Below are positions 1 through 8,417 of a stretch of DNA of 34,914 bases, piece by piece. Below the pieces are notes generated by a model. That model did not search any database, was not told the DNA's origin, and saw only the letters and a list, made by a program, of their open reading frames with translations. The first letter of the stretch is position 1; every line of letters begins with the position of its first letter. A program made the translations under genes and the position numbers. The stretch is from a bacterium (GTDB lineage Bacteria > Bacillota > Clostridia > Oscillospirales > Acutalibacteraceae): NCBI GenBank assembly GCA_020625875.1, contig JAHLAX010000052.1, positions 1 through 34,914 on the forward strand, given 5' to 3'.

Positions 1-116
1 TAGTATCTACTCTGTCTTTCTGCTACCTCTATTGTAGCACATCGTCAGAGTTCTCGGATTACTTTACCACTTACTTTTTATCATGCCTCCTTAAAAAGAT
101 TATTTATACATTTTGG

Positions 117-145
117 ATTTTATCACATCATCAGCCTAATTGCAA
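117..145 (-). promoter_or_regulatory. Sigma-A-type promoter reading off the left edge
   Basis: On the minus strand there is TTGCAA (140-145), a 17-bp spacer and TAAAAT (117-122), a near-consensus housekeeping promoter. Transcription would start near 110 and run left. An AAGGAGG ribosome-binding-like sequence follows (86-92), but the adjacent ATG (82-84) opens only a six-codon frame (MIKSKW) and no longer frame with a start is visible before the edge. The transcript may begin with a leader or a non-coding RNA; its main product lies outside the window. The rest of 1-491 is AT-rich and holds no gene I can support. Confidence 0.55.
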
Positions 146-491
146 CAAATGCAACAAAAACGTAATAAAAAACGCCACGACACAAATCTTCTTATATCCC
201 CTTCGCTTAAGTTTGTAATAATCATATTTATATTATCGTAGCTGTTTATGATTTTCATAATAAACACCATATTTTATGAGACAAAATCAGAGCATAAAGA
301 AACAGAGCAGCGTAAAGGCAACTGCTCATAAGGATAATTATGGAAAAAAGCAGAAATGCCGATTGGGAGACTTTAAAAGAAGAATTGACTTATAAAATGT
401 AATCTTGATTATTTCAATTGAAATAAAAAAAAAAAGTTTTATTGATACGTTTCATTTTTCTTTCTCGTTTCGGTTTTAACTAAACAGAAAT

Positions 492-2144
492 CTATTCCTG
501 CTCAGAAGATTTCGAACTATCCCCTTTGTATTCAAGACAAAGCATTGTCAAATCATCAAACTGCGGAGCGTCGCCGACAAAGGCGTCAACGCTCGAGTGA
601 ATACCGTCAAGAATCTTCTTAGGTGAGCTTTCTTTGTTTTCGTTCAGAGCTTTTATTGTGTTATCAAGCCCGAACATTTTCTCATTCTTATCTGTAGCTT
701 CGGGAACGCCGTCGGTATAGATAAATATCTTATCGCCCTTATTGAGCTTAAACTCAAAATCTTTGTATTTAACTCCGCTAAATCCGCCGACCACAAAACC
801 GTGGGGCGTTTTATACAGCTCAAAGTCGCCGCTTTCGCGATAAATCGCGGCGTCCTCATGCCCCGCGTTAGCGGCGATAACCTTTCCTGTAGAGATTTCA
901 AGAATACCCAGCCATATTGTAACAAACATATCGGCAGTATTGTGCTCGCACAGGTTATCGTTTACAAACGAGAGAATCTCAGCGGGACTTCCGCCCATCT
1001 TTGTTCTGTCGCTCAAAAGAATATTTGTAACCATCATAAAGAGCGAAGCGGGAATACCCTTGCCCGATACATCGCCAATCAGTATAGCCAGATGGTCGTC
1101 GTCAACCATAAAGAAGTTATAGAAGTCTCCCCCTACCTCTTTAGCGGGTGTCATCGACGCGTAAATATCGAACTCGCTTCTGTCGGGGAACGCAGGGAAA
1201 TCGTTGGGAATCGAGTTTTCCTGAATTGTCGCCGCTATCGAAAGCTCGGCGGCAAGCCTCTCTCTTTCTGAGGTAATCGCGGTGAGATTGTCGATATATC
1301 TCAGCATATCGGTTTCCATTTTGTCAATGGACTGCGCGAGACTGCGAAGCTCGCTGATTTTGCTTATATCGCCCAGCGGCTCAGACTTTGTGTTCTCTTC
1401 AGCGAATCGCGTCGCCTCACTCGACACTTTAGCGATAGGCTTTACAAATCTCTTTCTTATAAACAGGGACGCGAAAACCATCGCGATAACAGCCAGACCG
1501 AAGGTGGAATAAACGATGTTGCGCAAATAGCGTTCACCGACCTCAGCCATTTCGCTCATCGGCCGCTGCACGCAGAGAACGGATACGACCTTTCCCTTTG
1601 AATTCATAACAGGTACTATAGTTGTAATGTGAGGATATTTTCCGTTAAAGTAATTGATTCGGTAAACAGTCTCGTACTTTGCCTTTTTCTCATAAATCGC
1701 CTTGTACTTTTCGCGGTACTCGTCATTGGTTGTATCGCGCTTATGACCGAGCTCCCAGGCGGTATAATTCTCGTTCCCGACTGAATTGTTAACAGAGTTG
1801 AATATCGAAACAAACCTGCCATAATCGCTTGTATCAACCTTAATAACATAGAGCAGGGTTACGCTCATTTTTTCACAGAATATATCGAATTTTTCTTGTG
1901 TCTTTTTATACTCAACCTTATTCTTGCCGTCAAGATAGCTGTCAACGTTATCTCCGTTGATCAAAGCCGTAGCCGTATCAGCCATATGATATGTGGATAC
2001 GGAATACTCATTTTTGAACGAATCGGTAAAAACGAAATAACCCAAAGCACCCGAAACTATCCCAAAAACCACAAGCAAAGCCACTACGGCAAAGATAATA
2101 TTAAACGCGATACCGTGGCGCCATTTTGATATTTTCTTAGTCAT
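492..2144 (-). CDS. Membrane sensor / SpoIIE-type PP2C serine phosphatase (RsbU-like)
   Basis: This 550-residue protein would dephosphorylate a phosphoserine partner, normally a STAS anti-anti-sigma protein, in response to an outside signal. Residues 11-40 form a first membrane helix. Residues 41-205 form an extracytoplasmic sensor region that looks like a single Cache-type fold. A second helix lies at about 208-229, a HAMP-like linker at 230-285, and a PP2C/SpoIIE domain at 320-546. Metal-binding and core motifs are intact: VGGDFY (347-352), GDVSGKG (367-373), ANAGHE (435-440), YTDGVPEA (486-493) and a late Asp-Asp pair (540-541). It has its own promoter and lies outside the STAS/RsbW cluster at 12-20 kb, so its partner is unknown. 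Its catalytic domain closely resembles that of the phosphatase at 11978-13429, suggesting duplication with a change of sensor. Family assignment is firm; the signal is not known. Confidence 0.93.
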   Translation of the reverse strand: MTKKISKWRHGIAFNIIFAVVALLVVFGIVSGALGYFVFTDSFKNEYSVSTYHMADTATALINGDNVDSYLDGKNKVEYKKTQEKFDIFCEKMSVTLLYVIKVDTSDYGRFVSIFNSVNNSVGNENYTAWELGHKRDTTNDEYREKYKAIYEKKAKYETVYRINYFNGKYPHITTIVPVMNSKGKVVSVLCVQRPMSEMAEVGERYLRNIVYSTFGLAVIAMVFASLFIRKRFVKPIAKVSSEATRFAEENTKSEPLGDISKISELRSLAQSIDKMETDMLRYIDNLTAITSERERLAAELSIAATIQENSIPNDFPAFPDRSEFDIYASMTPAKEVGGDFYNFFMVDDDHLAILIGDVSGKGIPASLFMMVTNILLSDRTKMGGSPAEILSFVNDNLCEHNTADMFVTIWLGILEISTGKVIAANAGHEDAAIYRESGDFELYKTPHGFVVGGFSGVKYKDFEFKLNKGDKIFIYTDGVPEATDKNEKMFGLDNTIKALNENKESSPKKILDGIHSSVDAFVGDAPQFDDLTMLCLEYKGDSSKSSEQE

Positions 2145-2177
2145 AAGCGATTATTGCTCCTTAATTATTCTTTGTTA

Positions 2178-2206
2178 ATTATACTTTAAAAGCTGAACAA
2201 TAGCAA
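2178..2206 (-). promoter_or_regulatory. Promoter of the sensor PP2C gene
   Basis: The minus strand reads TTGCTA (2201-2206), 17 bp, then TATAAT (2178-2183). The predicted start near 2171 leaves a short leader carrying AAGGAGC before the ATG at 2144. The promoter lies just after the terminator at 2236-2259, so the phosphatase gene is probably its own transcription unit. Confidence 0.6.
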
Positions 2207-2235
2207 GCTAAAAACAACATTTATGTTAAATAAAC

Positions 2236-2259
2236 GGGGCTGACTTTTGAGCCAGCCCC
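2236..2259 (-). terminator. Rho-independent terminator after the Bax-inhibitor-like gene
   Basis: A 7-bp GC-rich stem (GGGGCTG, 2236-2242, with CAGCCCC, 2253-2259) and 10-nt loop lies 18 bp beyond the stop at 2277. On the minus strand it is followed by a T-rich stretch (GTTTATTTAAC). Confidence 0.7.
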
Positions 2260-2276
2260 ATTCTTATAGATTATTA

Positions 2277-3125
2277 TTAATCTCTGTTTCGTCCCGCGAT
2301 TGTGATAATCAAATCGAGAACTTTTAAGTACAGCCACAAAACGGTGAAAGCGAGACCGAACGCCGCCTGCCACTCGTATTTTTCGGGGAGCTTGTCGTTG
2401 ACAACGTGGTCAATCGTATCAAAATCACAGATAAGGAACAGCGCGGCTATTATGATGAATATAATGCTGACGCCGACCGAGAGACCAAAGTTGTTCTGAA
2501 TCGTCATTACAATATTTCTTGTGAACGGAATAAAGTAACCGATAAACGTCAGAATCGAAGCCGCTATTACGGTGATAAAGAGCGTCATCATAACCATTCT
2601 GAATTTTTTGGTTACGCGGATAACACCCGTAGAATAAAGAATCGACATTATCAATACAATAAGCACCGTAATAAGCAGCGCCAGCGCTCCGAGGTATTCC
2701 ATATGATACGCTCCGAGCACCTTGAACACCAAGAACGAAATGAAATAGCCCTGAGTTACGCAGTAGAGCGCGCCTGTAACAGGTGTAGTACCGCGCGCGA
2801 AAAACGCGAGAAGCTGAAAGATTATTGCCGCAATTACAACGCCAATAAGCACAAAAGTCTCATATTGGTACAGAGTTACCTTGAAACCCTCATAGTTTAT
2901 CCTGAAAGTATCCCCTGTCGCGAAGTTCTTTCCGACAAGCAGCTGAACAAAAATTCCAACTACGCTGAACAGTAAAAAGTAAATTGTCTTGGCGGTTATA
3001 CCCGCGTATGTGGCACAGTTGTCGGAATCTCTTTCGTCAACCTTGTTAAGCCTGCGCATAACAGGGTTCGAATTCATAAACGAGCTTCTTCTGGTTTTTG
3101 TGTTTTGTTGATTAAACGCACTCAT
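2277..3125 (-). CDS. Bax inhibitor-1 / YccA family membrane protein
   Basis: This 282-residue integral membrane protein belongs to the BI-1/TMBIM superfamily, whose bacterial members (for example B. subtilis YetJ) are pH-sensitive calcium leak channels. After a soluble, Arg/Asn-rich N-terminus of about 40 residues there are about seven hydrophobic segments (roughly 42-63, 87-108, 118-138, 143-165, 176-199, 214-233, 253-275). The loop between the last two has acidic residues (CDFDTID, 233-239) where the family keeps its gating aspartates, followed by the usual EWQAAFGLAFTVLWLY segment. It lies 42 bp after the VanY gene and has a possible promoter overlapping that gene's stop, so it may be read both with the envelope operon and alone. 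Family is well supported; transport activity is inferred from relatives. Confidence 0.87.
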   Translation of the reverse strand: MSAFNQQNTKTRRSSFMNSNPVMRRLNKVDERDSDNCATYAGITAKTIYFLLFSVVGIFVQLLVGKNFATGDTFRINYEGFKVTLYQYETFVLIGVVIAAIIFQLLAFFARGTTPVTGALYCVTQGYFISFLVFKVLGAYHMEYLGALALLITVLIVLIMSILYSTGVIRVTKKFRMVMMTLFITVIAASILTFIGYFIPFTRNIVMTIQNNFGLSVGVSIIFIIIAALFLICDFDTIDHVVNDKLPEKYEWQAAFGLAFTVLWLYLKVLDLIITIAGRNRD

Positions 3126-3142
3126 ATTATACCTCTTCCTAT

Positions 3143-3171
3143 ATATTAATAATTATAAACCACAATATCAA
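3143..3171 (-). promoter_or_regulatory. Possible promoter of the Bax-inhibitor-like gene
   Basis: On the minus strand TTGATA (3166-3171), 17 bp and TAATAT (3143-3148) precede the gene and overlap the stop codon of the VanY gene. The implied leader is only about 11 nt but still contains the AGAGGT ribosome binding site. AT-rich sequence makes chance matches likely. Confidence 0.35.
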
Positions 3172-4220
3172 TATCCCTGACTTACAATATCCCAGCCGCC
3201 TTCTTCGTTCTGAGCGAGCCACCACTGGTAATCCTTATATTCGTGGTCGGATTCAAGAGCGTCGTCCTTGGATTTTTCGGGAGTATGGAAGTCCATTAAG
3301 AATTCGCAAATCTTCTTATACTTGTTATTCTTGTCGAGTGAGTTAATCCACTTGAGGTTCTTTTCGGTGACGGCTTTGTCGCCAGCGTAGCGGATGTTCT
3401 CGAGCTTGCACTCATGCCAGAACGCGAACTTACACTTAATCTGGATAACGGCGGCTTCAAGCTGTTTCTTTGTATAGAGCTTGGATTTGCCGTAGTCTAT
3501 TTTAACAGGGTCCTCGCTCGCTGTACCGAGATAGCTCTCAAACGTGATTCCCTTGTCGGTAATCTCTTTCGCGGCTTTAGCGTCGTCGATATAGCGAATA
3601 TGCCAAGGCTCATAGCCATAGCCTGTTATATGCTCCTTGCCCTCGAGATAACGAAGAATGAAGCCGTATTTTGGCAGGAGCTTATGAATTTTCGCCCAGA
3701 TTTCGGTGAACTTTATCATATCCTCGTTTTCGACAATGTCTTTGCCGTCAACAATCAGATACAAATCGAGCGCGAGTCCTGTGTGATGCTCGGAATAGCC
3801 GGGCTTCGCCACAGTTTTGGCGGCGTAATCAGCGCCGTATTGCTTGGTGAAATCATCCATAATCCTCTGCTGCTCTTTTACGCTTCTGCGAGCTGAATCG
3901 AGGTCAACATATATCTTCTCTTTTTTGAGAGCGGCTTTGAGCTTTTGATAAGCGTCGTACGCCTTTTTCTCTGTCTCAACCTCGTCGCCGACAGAGTTAG
4001 TCATCTTAACGGTTTTAAGCTGTTTTTCCCAGTTTTTGGGGAGCTTATGAGTTTTGTTGACAAGCGCCATATAGCTGAAATCATCGCTCTCGACATAAGT
4101 CGCGGTTGTGTTTTTGGATGACTTTGATTCTGTGTCGGCTTTTTCGCCGCACGATGTGAGAATCAATGTTGCCATAAGGCACATACAAATGATTATACTG
4201 ATAAAACTTCTTTTTTTCAT
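3168..4220 (-). CDS. VanY-type D-alanyl-D-alanine carboxypeptidase, lipoprotein
   Basis: This zinc peptidase would trim the terminal D-Ala of peptidoglycan stem peptides at the outer face of the membrane. From the ATG at 4220 it is 350 residues: a lipoprotein signal with lipobox LTSC (Cys24), a linker, the VanY/LAS peptidase core (about 95-235), and a C-terminal domain of about 110 residues that I do not recognise. Zinc and catalytic residues are visible as SEHHTGLALD (143-152; His145, Asp152) and EPWH (204-207; Glu204, His207). An upstream GTG at 4235 sits inside the ribosome binding site GAGGAA, so the ATG is preferred. The gene follows the L,D-transpeptidase-like gene by 22 bp; the pair would act on the same wall peptides. 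D,D- versus L,D-specificity is not settled by sequence alone. Confidence 0.88.
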   Translation of the reverse strand: MKKRSFISIIICMCLMATLILTSCGEKADTESKSSKNTTATYVESDDFSYMALVNKTHKLPKNWEKQLKTVKMTNSVGDEVETEKKAYDAYQKLKAALKKEKIYVDLDSARRSVKEQQRIMDDFTKQYGADYAAKTVAKPGYSEHHTGLALDLYLIVDGKDIVENEDMIKFTEIWAKIHKLLPKYGFILRYLEGKEHITGYGYEPWHIRYIDDAKAAKEITDKGITFESYLGTASEDPVKIDYGKSKLYTKKQLEAAVIQIKCKFAFWHECKLENIRYAGDKAVTEKNLKWINSLDKNNKYKKICEFLMDFHTPEKSKDDALESDHEYKDYQWWLAQNEEGGWDIVSQGY

Positions 4221-4242
4221 AATTATCTTCCTCACTTAGTTA

Positions 4243-5004
4243 TTACGCGTCAAGGTCGCCGCCCATATTTTTAAGAGAATCTATGGTAATCTTGCAGCCT
4301 GGTTTAATATGCTGCATTATAAACTTCATAATATTCTCGGGAACACCTACGCAGCCGCCTGTGTAGGTGCGGTTCACTCTGTAACAATGGAAGAAAAACG
4401 CGAAGCCGTTTTCGACCTTACACTCGGAGTTATAACCCATATTGAGCACATACTGATACGCGAAATCGTAGTCTGAGATATGCTCGCTGTTTTCGGTGTC
4501 GAGCTCGGGAACATCCTTTATATTGACAAGCTGGTTGAAGTTATGTTTCGGGTCACCCGACCAATAATAGTTTTTGTCAACCTTGGTGTATTCCATCTGA
4601 CAGCCTGGGTCATCGGCAAGTCCGAAAGCCTTGTCAATAGTGAAAGTTCCTACGGGAGTGTAGCAATCGTTGATATTCGCCTTGCCCAAGCCGTCGAGAC
4701 CGATAAAGCCTGGGGTAGCGATGAGCTGCTGCCATTTTCCGTCAGAGTTCTTTTCGTGCATTGTGACGTACGCTGTGGTTTTATCAACGCCCGCGACAAC
4801 AATAAGCTGCTCGGCGTCCTTGGTCGCTTTGAGCTTAGTCACCCATTCGGGCGAGTTTACGACCTTTTGATTCGTAAAATACAGGTCGCCACCGCTAACA
4901 CTGGCGTTTGTATCTTTATTTGTTTCAGATGAACAGCCGGCGAATAGCGCCAGCGTCATAACCGCCGCTAAAGATATAGCGATAATTTTTCTGTAAAGTT
5001 TCAT
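4243..5004 (-). CDS. L,D-transpeptidase (YkuD)-like lipoprotein
   Basis: This 253-residue predicted lipoprotein (lipobox FAGC, Cys24) has a YkuD-type core of the COG3786 kind, a fold that joins or modifies peptidoglycan peptides through a cysteine acyl-enzyme. Visible landmarks are a PVGTF motif (117-121) and the C-terminal active site, with His206 in FFFHC and the nucleophile Cys218 in TGGCVGVP (215-222). This resembles the family HX(n)SxGC pattern with Gly in place of the usual Ser. A good GAGGAGG site precedes the ATG. It sits 13 bp after the M13 peptidase gene and 22 bp before the VanY gene, a wall-processing operon. Family call is good; substrate (cross-link formation versus peptide trimming) is inference. 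Confidence 0.82.
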   Translation of the reverse strand: MKLYRKIIAISLAAVMTLALFAGCSSETNKDTNASVSGGDLYFTNQKVVNSPEWVTKLKATKDAEQLIVVAGVDKTTAYVTMHEKNSDGKWQQLIATPGFIGLDGLGKANINDCYTPVGTFTIDKAFGLADDPGCQMEYTKVDKNYYWSGDPKHNFNQLVNIKDVPELDTENSEHISDYDFAYQYVLNMGYNSECKVENGFAFFFHCYRVNRTYTGGCVGVPENIMKFIMQHIKPGCKITIDSLKNMGGDLDA

Positions 5005-5017
5005 TTTTTCCTCCTCA

Positions 5018-8000
5018 TTATTCTGTTGACCAGAGCTCTACCCTATCCTCGGGAGCTACATACATCGCGTCTGTATCTTTGACATCAAAAACTCTGTAAT
5101 AGTCGTTCATCATTGAAGCGACATTGTTCGTTCTGAGCCTGTAGGCGGGATGCTCGTTGTTTACGCGAATATCTAGTATATTGCCCGAGATGCCGTCAAC
5201 AGATGTATTCAGCCACATCTGAGCGGTATATTTATAGAACTGTTTAATCTTTTGGTCGTCTTCGGGATACGCTTTTTTCAAAACACGAAGCGCGATTTCG
5301 GTACCGCCCAGGTCAGCCATAGCCTCGCCCACAACGTTCATACCGTTCTGATAACGCGCGAGCTTTTTGTCCCAGTCAACATAAGCCAACGAATTCTCGT
5401 AGAAATCAGCCAGAGTTTTGACCTTTTTGTTATAAACAACTTTATCCTCATCAGTCCAGAGATTCTCGAGATTTCCGTCGCCGTTAAAGCAGCTGCCCAG
5501 ATTATCGAAGGCGTGACCGATTTCGTGACCTATAGTGCAGGACATATACGCGATATTACGGACGGTTATATCATCGTTATTGTCGGGATTGTCAGTAAAC
5601 AAAGTGCTGATACCGACGTGAGCGAAAAACGCCTGGTTGCGCAGCCAGTCGAAGCTGGCGTTGTTTGTCCACGAAGCGAAAGTCAGCGTATTTATATCCC
5701 TGCTGGGAGCCCACCAAGCGTACTCGCCCTGCTTTTTGCCTATTGTCATCCTCATAAGGTCAGCCTTATATTTCTGGAGATTAATAAGGTTTTCGGCGAA
5801 GCTGCCGCCCTCAGCGGCTGTTACCATATCGTCGCGAACCGTGAGCAGCTTGTACTCGTCCGCGCTGGGATACGCGTTGTTGAACTTGGTTTTGTTGAGC
5901 TTCGAGAGCATATTTGTCTTAGCTTTTTCGCTCATCCACGACTCTGAAATCGCCGTGCGGTATTCGTCAACAAATTTATCTACGAGGTTTTCAAATTCCT
6001 TTTTATAAGTCTTGCTATAGTAACGGCTTGTATAAATCTGGTCAACATCCCACGGAATATCATACTGAATATCATCGAGATAGTAATGCTGATATTGATC
6101 TATATAAGCGTTTATTTGTTCGTCTGTCAGCTTCTCGGGAGTATCCCCTTCTCTGTATCGGTATGTAAGCTCGAGACCTGTGCGGGTATATGAATTCAAG
6201 CTCTCGAGTATGCAGAGCGCCGCGTAGGTCTTGAGCGTTTTGAGATTGTCTTCTGACTGAAAATACTTGTTGATAATCTCAAAAACATTTTTTTCAGAGA
6301 TATAGACAAGCGAATCATCCTTCAGATCATATCCGACCTTTGAGAAGTAATCCTTGAGCTTAAGGTTTGGATAAGTATTATTAAGCTCAGAGAATTTCAC
6401 CTTTAAGCTCGGAGCGCCTGCCAGCTGATCGTCATCGTTCCAGTCAAGCTCGTCTTCTTCCGCGCTCGCGATTTCAACAGAAAGCTTTTTAACATTCGAA
6501 GAAAGCTCGCTGTCGTTTATACCGATGAGCGAAAGCAAGCTGTTGATATAGTCGGTCGCCTGCTGGTCATTATCCTGCGAATAATACAAACCCAACAAAC
6601 TGTTGGTGTAAATAATGGGATAATAGTTGTATTCGACCACGGTCTCCTCGTCGGGAACTTGCGCGCGTCCGTTTTCAACGTCATCGGCGAGACTAATGTT
6701 TGTGCCCTTTCTGAAAAAGGTGGATGAATCGAAAATGTTTGTCAGTCCGCCGTAACCCATCTCGCCGCAAACAGCGAGGAGCTCATCGGTCGTGTTGGCG
6801 TTCATAATTTTATTGATGAGCTTAGTGTTGATTATCTCATAATACTTATCGTCGCCCCTGCCCTCTCTGGTTTCTTTAGCTGTTGAGAGTAATGAGGCGA
6901 GCACATCCTCTGAGGTGTTGTCAGGCTGCTTTTCGATATTTCTGAACTCATCAATCAACTTCGCTTTTTTATCCTTATACTCAATATCAGCCTGAGAGAA
7001 CAAGCTCCACTTAACGTTGCCGTCCTTGTCTATATAGCGCGTTTTGGTTTCTTCGTTCCAGCCCGCCATAAGCTCTGGCAGAAACTGCCCTCTCTCGCTT
7101 TCGTAGAGGTCATCGTTCAGAGGCATATCCGCGCGGCTGTTATAGACTTTGACTTTCGCGGTAAGCTTGAGGTTTGTGCCGTCCGTGGAACTTACGGTCA
7201 CGGTGGTCGTGCCCGCCTTTTTGCCTGTTAGCAGACCGTCCTTGCCGAGCTCGACAACCGAGCTGTCCCCCACGCTCACCTTGAGGCAGTCCCAAAGATA
7301 GAAATCGGACGAAAGCTTCGCCGTGGTGCGATAATACGGGCTGATACCCTCGGCGTTGCCCACGAAGGTCGCGAGAGTTTTTCGGAAAAGCTTTAGCTCC
7401 TTAAGGATGTTTTTATATACGTTTTTAACCTTGACCTTGCAGGTCAGCGACTTTGTATAGGTCTTTTTTGCGTAGGTGTATTTGACCGCTGCCGTAATCG
7501 TAGCGGCGCCCATTTTTTTGGACGTGATTTTACCTTTATCAGAAACCGCGGCAATCTTGCCCGCCGAGGATTTATAGGTTACTTTCTTAACCGTTACACC
7601 GCTTATTTTATTGACCTTAAGGCTATATGCGCCATAGGTAATCTTGCTGTCGTTCTGTGTAACATTGAGCGACACAGAGCTCTTGTTGAGCGATACGGGG
7701 TTTGTATAGCTCTTAACCTTTATAGCGCAGCTGAGCGTGCTTGTTTTGGTTTTTTTCTTGTAGATGTATTTTATGATTGCTTTTATTTTGGTGGAACCGC
7801 TTTTCTTCGCTTTTATCTTGCCGGACTTTGTAACAGATGCAACCTTCTTGTTGGCAGAAGTAAAATTTTTGCTTTTGAGCTTAACGCCCTTGAGCTTGTT
7901 CACCTTAAGCGCCGCTGTGCCGTAGGTATAGCTTTTACCGTTTTTTACAATGCTCAGCGTCAGCGATTTTTTGTTGAGCGAAACCGCGCTCTTTTGCTTA

Positions 8001-8083
8001 GCCGCCTGAGCGCTCAGAGTTAATACCGAGCCCGCGATAATAACGCAAAGCATTACGCTCAGAAACCGTTTAAAACTTTTCAT
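5018..8083 (-). CDS. Secreted M13 (neprilysin-type) metallopeptidase with N-terminal Ig-like repeats
   Basis: This 1021-residue exported protein has a signal peptide (1-28) and two Lys-rich Big-type Ig-like repeats that are copies of each other (about 33-124 and 130-221). A shorter third Ig-like segment (about 260-313) and an M13 zinc peptidase region (about 320-1021) follow. The zinc site is HEIGH (853-857), with the third ligand Glu920 in GEAMADLGG and the catalytic-support Asp924; a late RVNNEHPAYR segment matches the family C-terminus. The usual GENxAD motif reads GEAMAD, but ligands are kept. The Ig-like repeats probably hold the enzyme at the cell surface. It is first in an operon with the L,D-transpeptidase-like and VanY genes, with its own promoter. 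Substrates are likely peptides outside the cell; nothing narrows them further. Confidence 0.9.
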   Translation of the reverse strand: MKSFKRFLSVMLCVIIAGSVLTLSAQAAKQKSAVSLNKKSLTLSIVKNGKSYTYGTAALKVNKLKGVKLKSKNFTSANKKVASVTKSGKIKAKKSGSTKIKAIIKYIYKKKTKTSTLSCAIKVKSYTNPVSLNKSSVSLNVTQNDSKITYGAYSLKVNKISGVTVKKVTYKSSAGKIAAVSDKGKITSKKMGAATITAAVKYTYAKKTYTKSLTCKVKVKNVYKNILKELKLFRKTLATFVGNAEGISPYYRTTAKLSSDFYLWDCLKVSVGDSSVVELGKDGLLTGKKAGTTTVTVSSTDGTNLKLTAKVKVYNSRADMPLNDDLYESERGQFLPELMAGWNEETKTRYIDKDGNVKWSLFSQADIEYKDKKAKLIDEFRNIEKQPDNTSEDVLASLLSTAKETREGRGDDKYYEIINTKLINKIMNANTTDELLAVCGEMGYGGLTNIFDSSTFFRKGTNISLADDVENGRAQVPDEETVVEYNYYPIIYTNSLLGLYYSQDNDQQATDYINSLLSLIGINDSELSSNVKKLSVEIASAEEDELDWNDDDQLAGAPSLKVKFSELNNTYPNLKLKDYFSKVGYDLKDDSLVYISEKNVFEIINKYFQSEDNLKTLKTYAALCILESLNSYTRTGLELTYRYREGDTPEKLTDEQINAYIDQYQHYYLDDIQYDIPWDVDQIYTSRYYSKTYKKEFENLVDKFVDEYRTAISESWMSEKAKTNMLSKLNKTKFNNAYPSADEYKLLTVRDDMVTAAEGGSFAENLINLQKYKADLMRMTIGKKQGEYAWWAPSRDINTLTFASWTNNASFDWLRNQAFFAHVGISTLFTDNPDNNDDITVRNIAYMSCTIGHEIGHAFDNLGSCFNGDGNLENLWTDEDKVVYNKKVKTLADFYENSLAYVDWDKKLARYQNGMNVVGEAMADLGGTEIALRVLKKAYPEDDQKIKQFYKYTAQMWLNTSVDGISGNILDIRVNNEHPAYRLRTNNVASMMNDYYRVFDVKDTDAMYVAPEDRVELWSTE

Positions 8084-8118
8084 ATTTACCTCCTTTAATA
8101 TAAAATATATTCATTCTA

Positions 8119-8147
8119 ACTATACCATAATATTATAAGAACTACAA
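8119..8147 (-). promoter_or_regulatory. Promoter of the M13 peptidase / wall-enzyme operon
   Basis: The minus strand reads TTGTAG (8142-8147), 17 bp, TATAGT (8119-8124). A start near 8112 gives a leader of about 30 nt with AAAGGAGG before the ATG at 8083. It lies directly beyond the terminator of the preceding operon. Confidence 0.6.
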
Positions 8148-8165
8148 TATTTTATAAAGAAAAAA

Positions 8166-8197
8166 ACGGCTCCGCGAGCAATTTCTCACGAAGCCGT
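8166..8197 (-). terminator. Strong rho-independent terminator of the NRPS/partner-switch gene run
   Basis: In the minus-strand RNA a 13-bp stem (ACGGCUUCGUGAG pairing with CUCGCGGAGCCGU, two G-U pairs) and 6-nt loop is followed directly by a U run. It ends the run of genes coming from 20592. Confidence 0.85.
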
Positions 8198-8204
8198 AAA
8201 TCAA

Positions 8205-8405
8205 TTATTTATTCTCTTTCTTTTTCCTGATGATTAATGTAACGAGTTCAACTATAAACCAAACTCCAATCGCGCTGCCGATACCTATGAAAGGGAACGA
8301 AAACGGAGTGTGCGTAATAAACGTACAGTACAAAAACTCAAACAGCGTAAAAAGAATAACTACAACGGGAATACCGATTAAAAATTCAATAATTGTCCTT
8401 TTCAA
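8205..8405 (-). CDS. Small two-helix membrane protein
   Basis: This is a short protein of 66 residues with two hydrophobic helices (about 5-30 and 38-59, counted from the chosen start) and a basic tail (RKKKENK). I do not recognise a family. The upstream GTG at 8414 lies inside the ribosome binding site GAGGTGAT, so the TTG at 8405 (four bases after that site) is the more likely start. It is the last gene before the terminator and 12 bp after the exported desulfurase-like gene. It could be an accessory or anchoring subunit of that enzyme, but this rests on position only. Confidence 0.6.
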   Translation of the reverse strand: MKRTIIEFLIGIPVVVILFTLFEFLYCTFITHTPFSFPFIGIGSAIGVWFIVELVTLIIRKKKENK

Positions 8406-8417
8406 TACAATCACCTC

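Noticed and set aside
340..402. A 20-codon plus-strand frame with a weak AAGGA site (MEKSRNADWETL...)
   Set aside because: Too short and isolated, with no promoter or terminator; it could be a gene remnant but cannot be supported.
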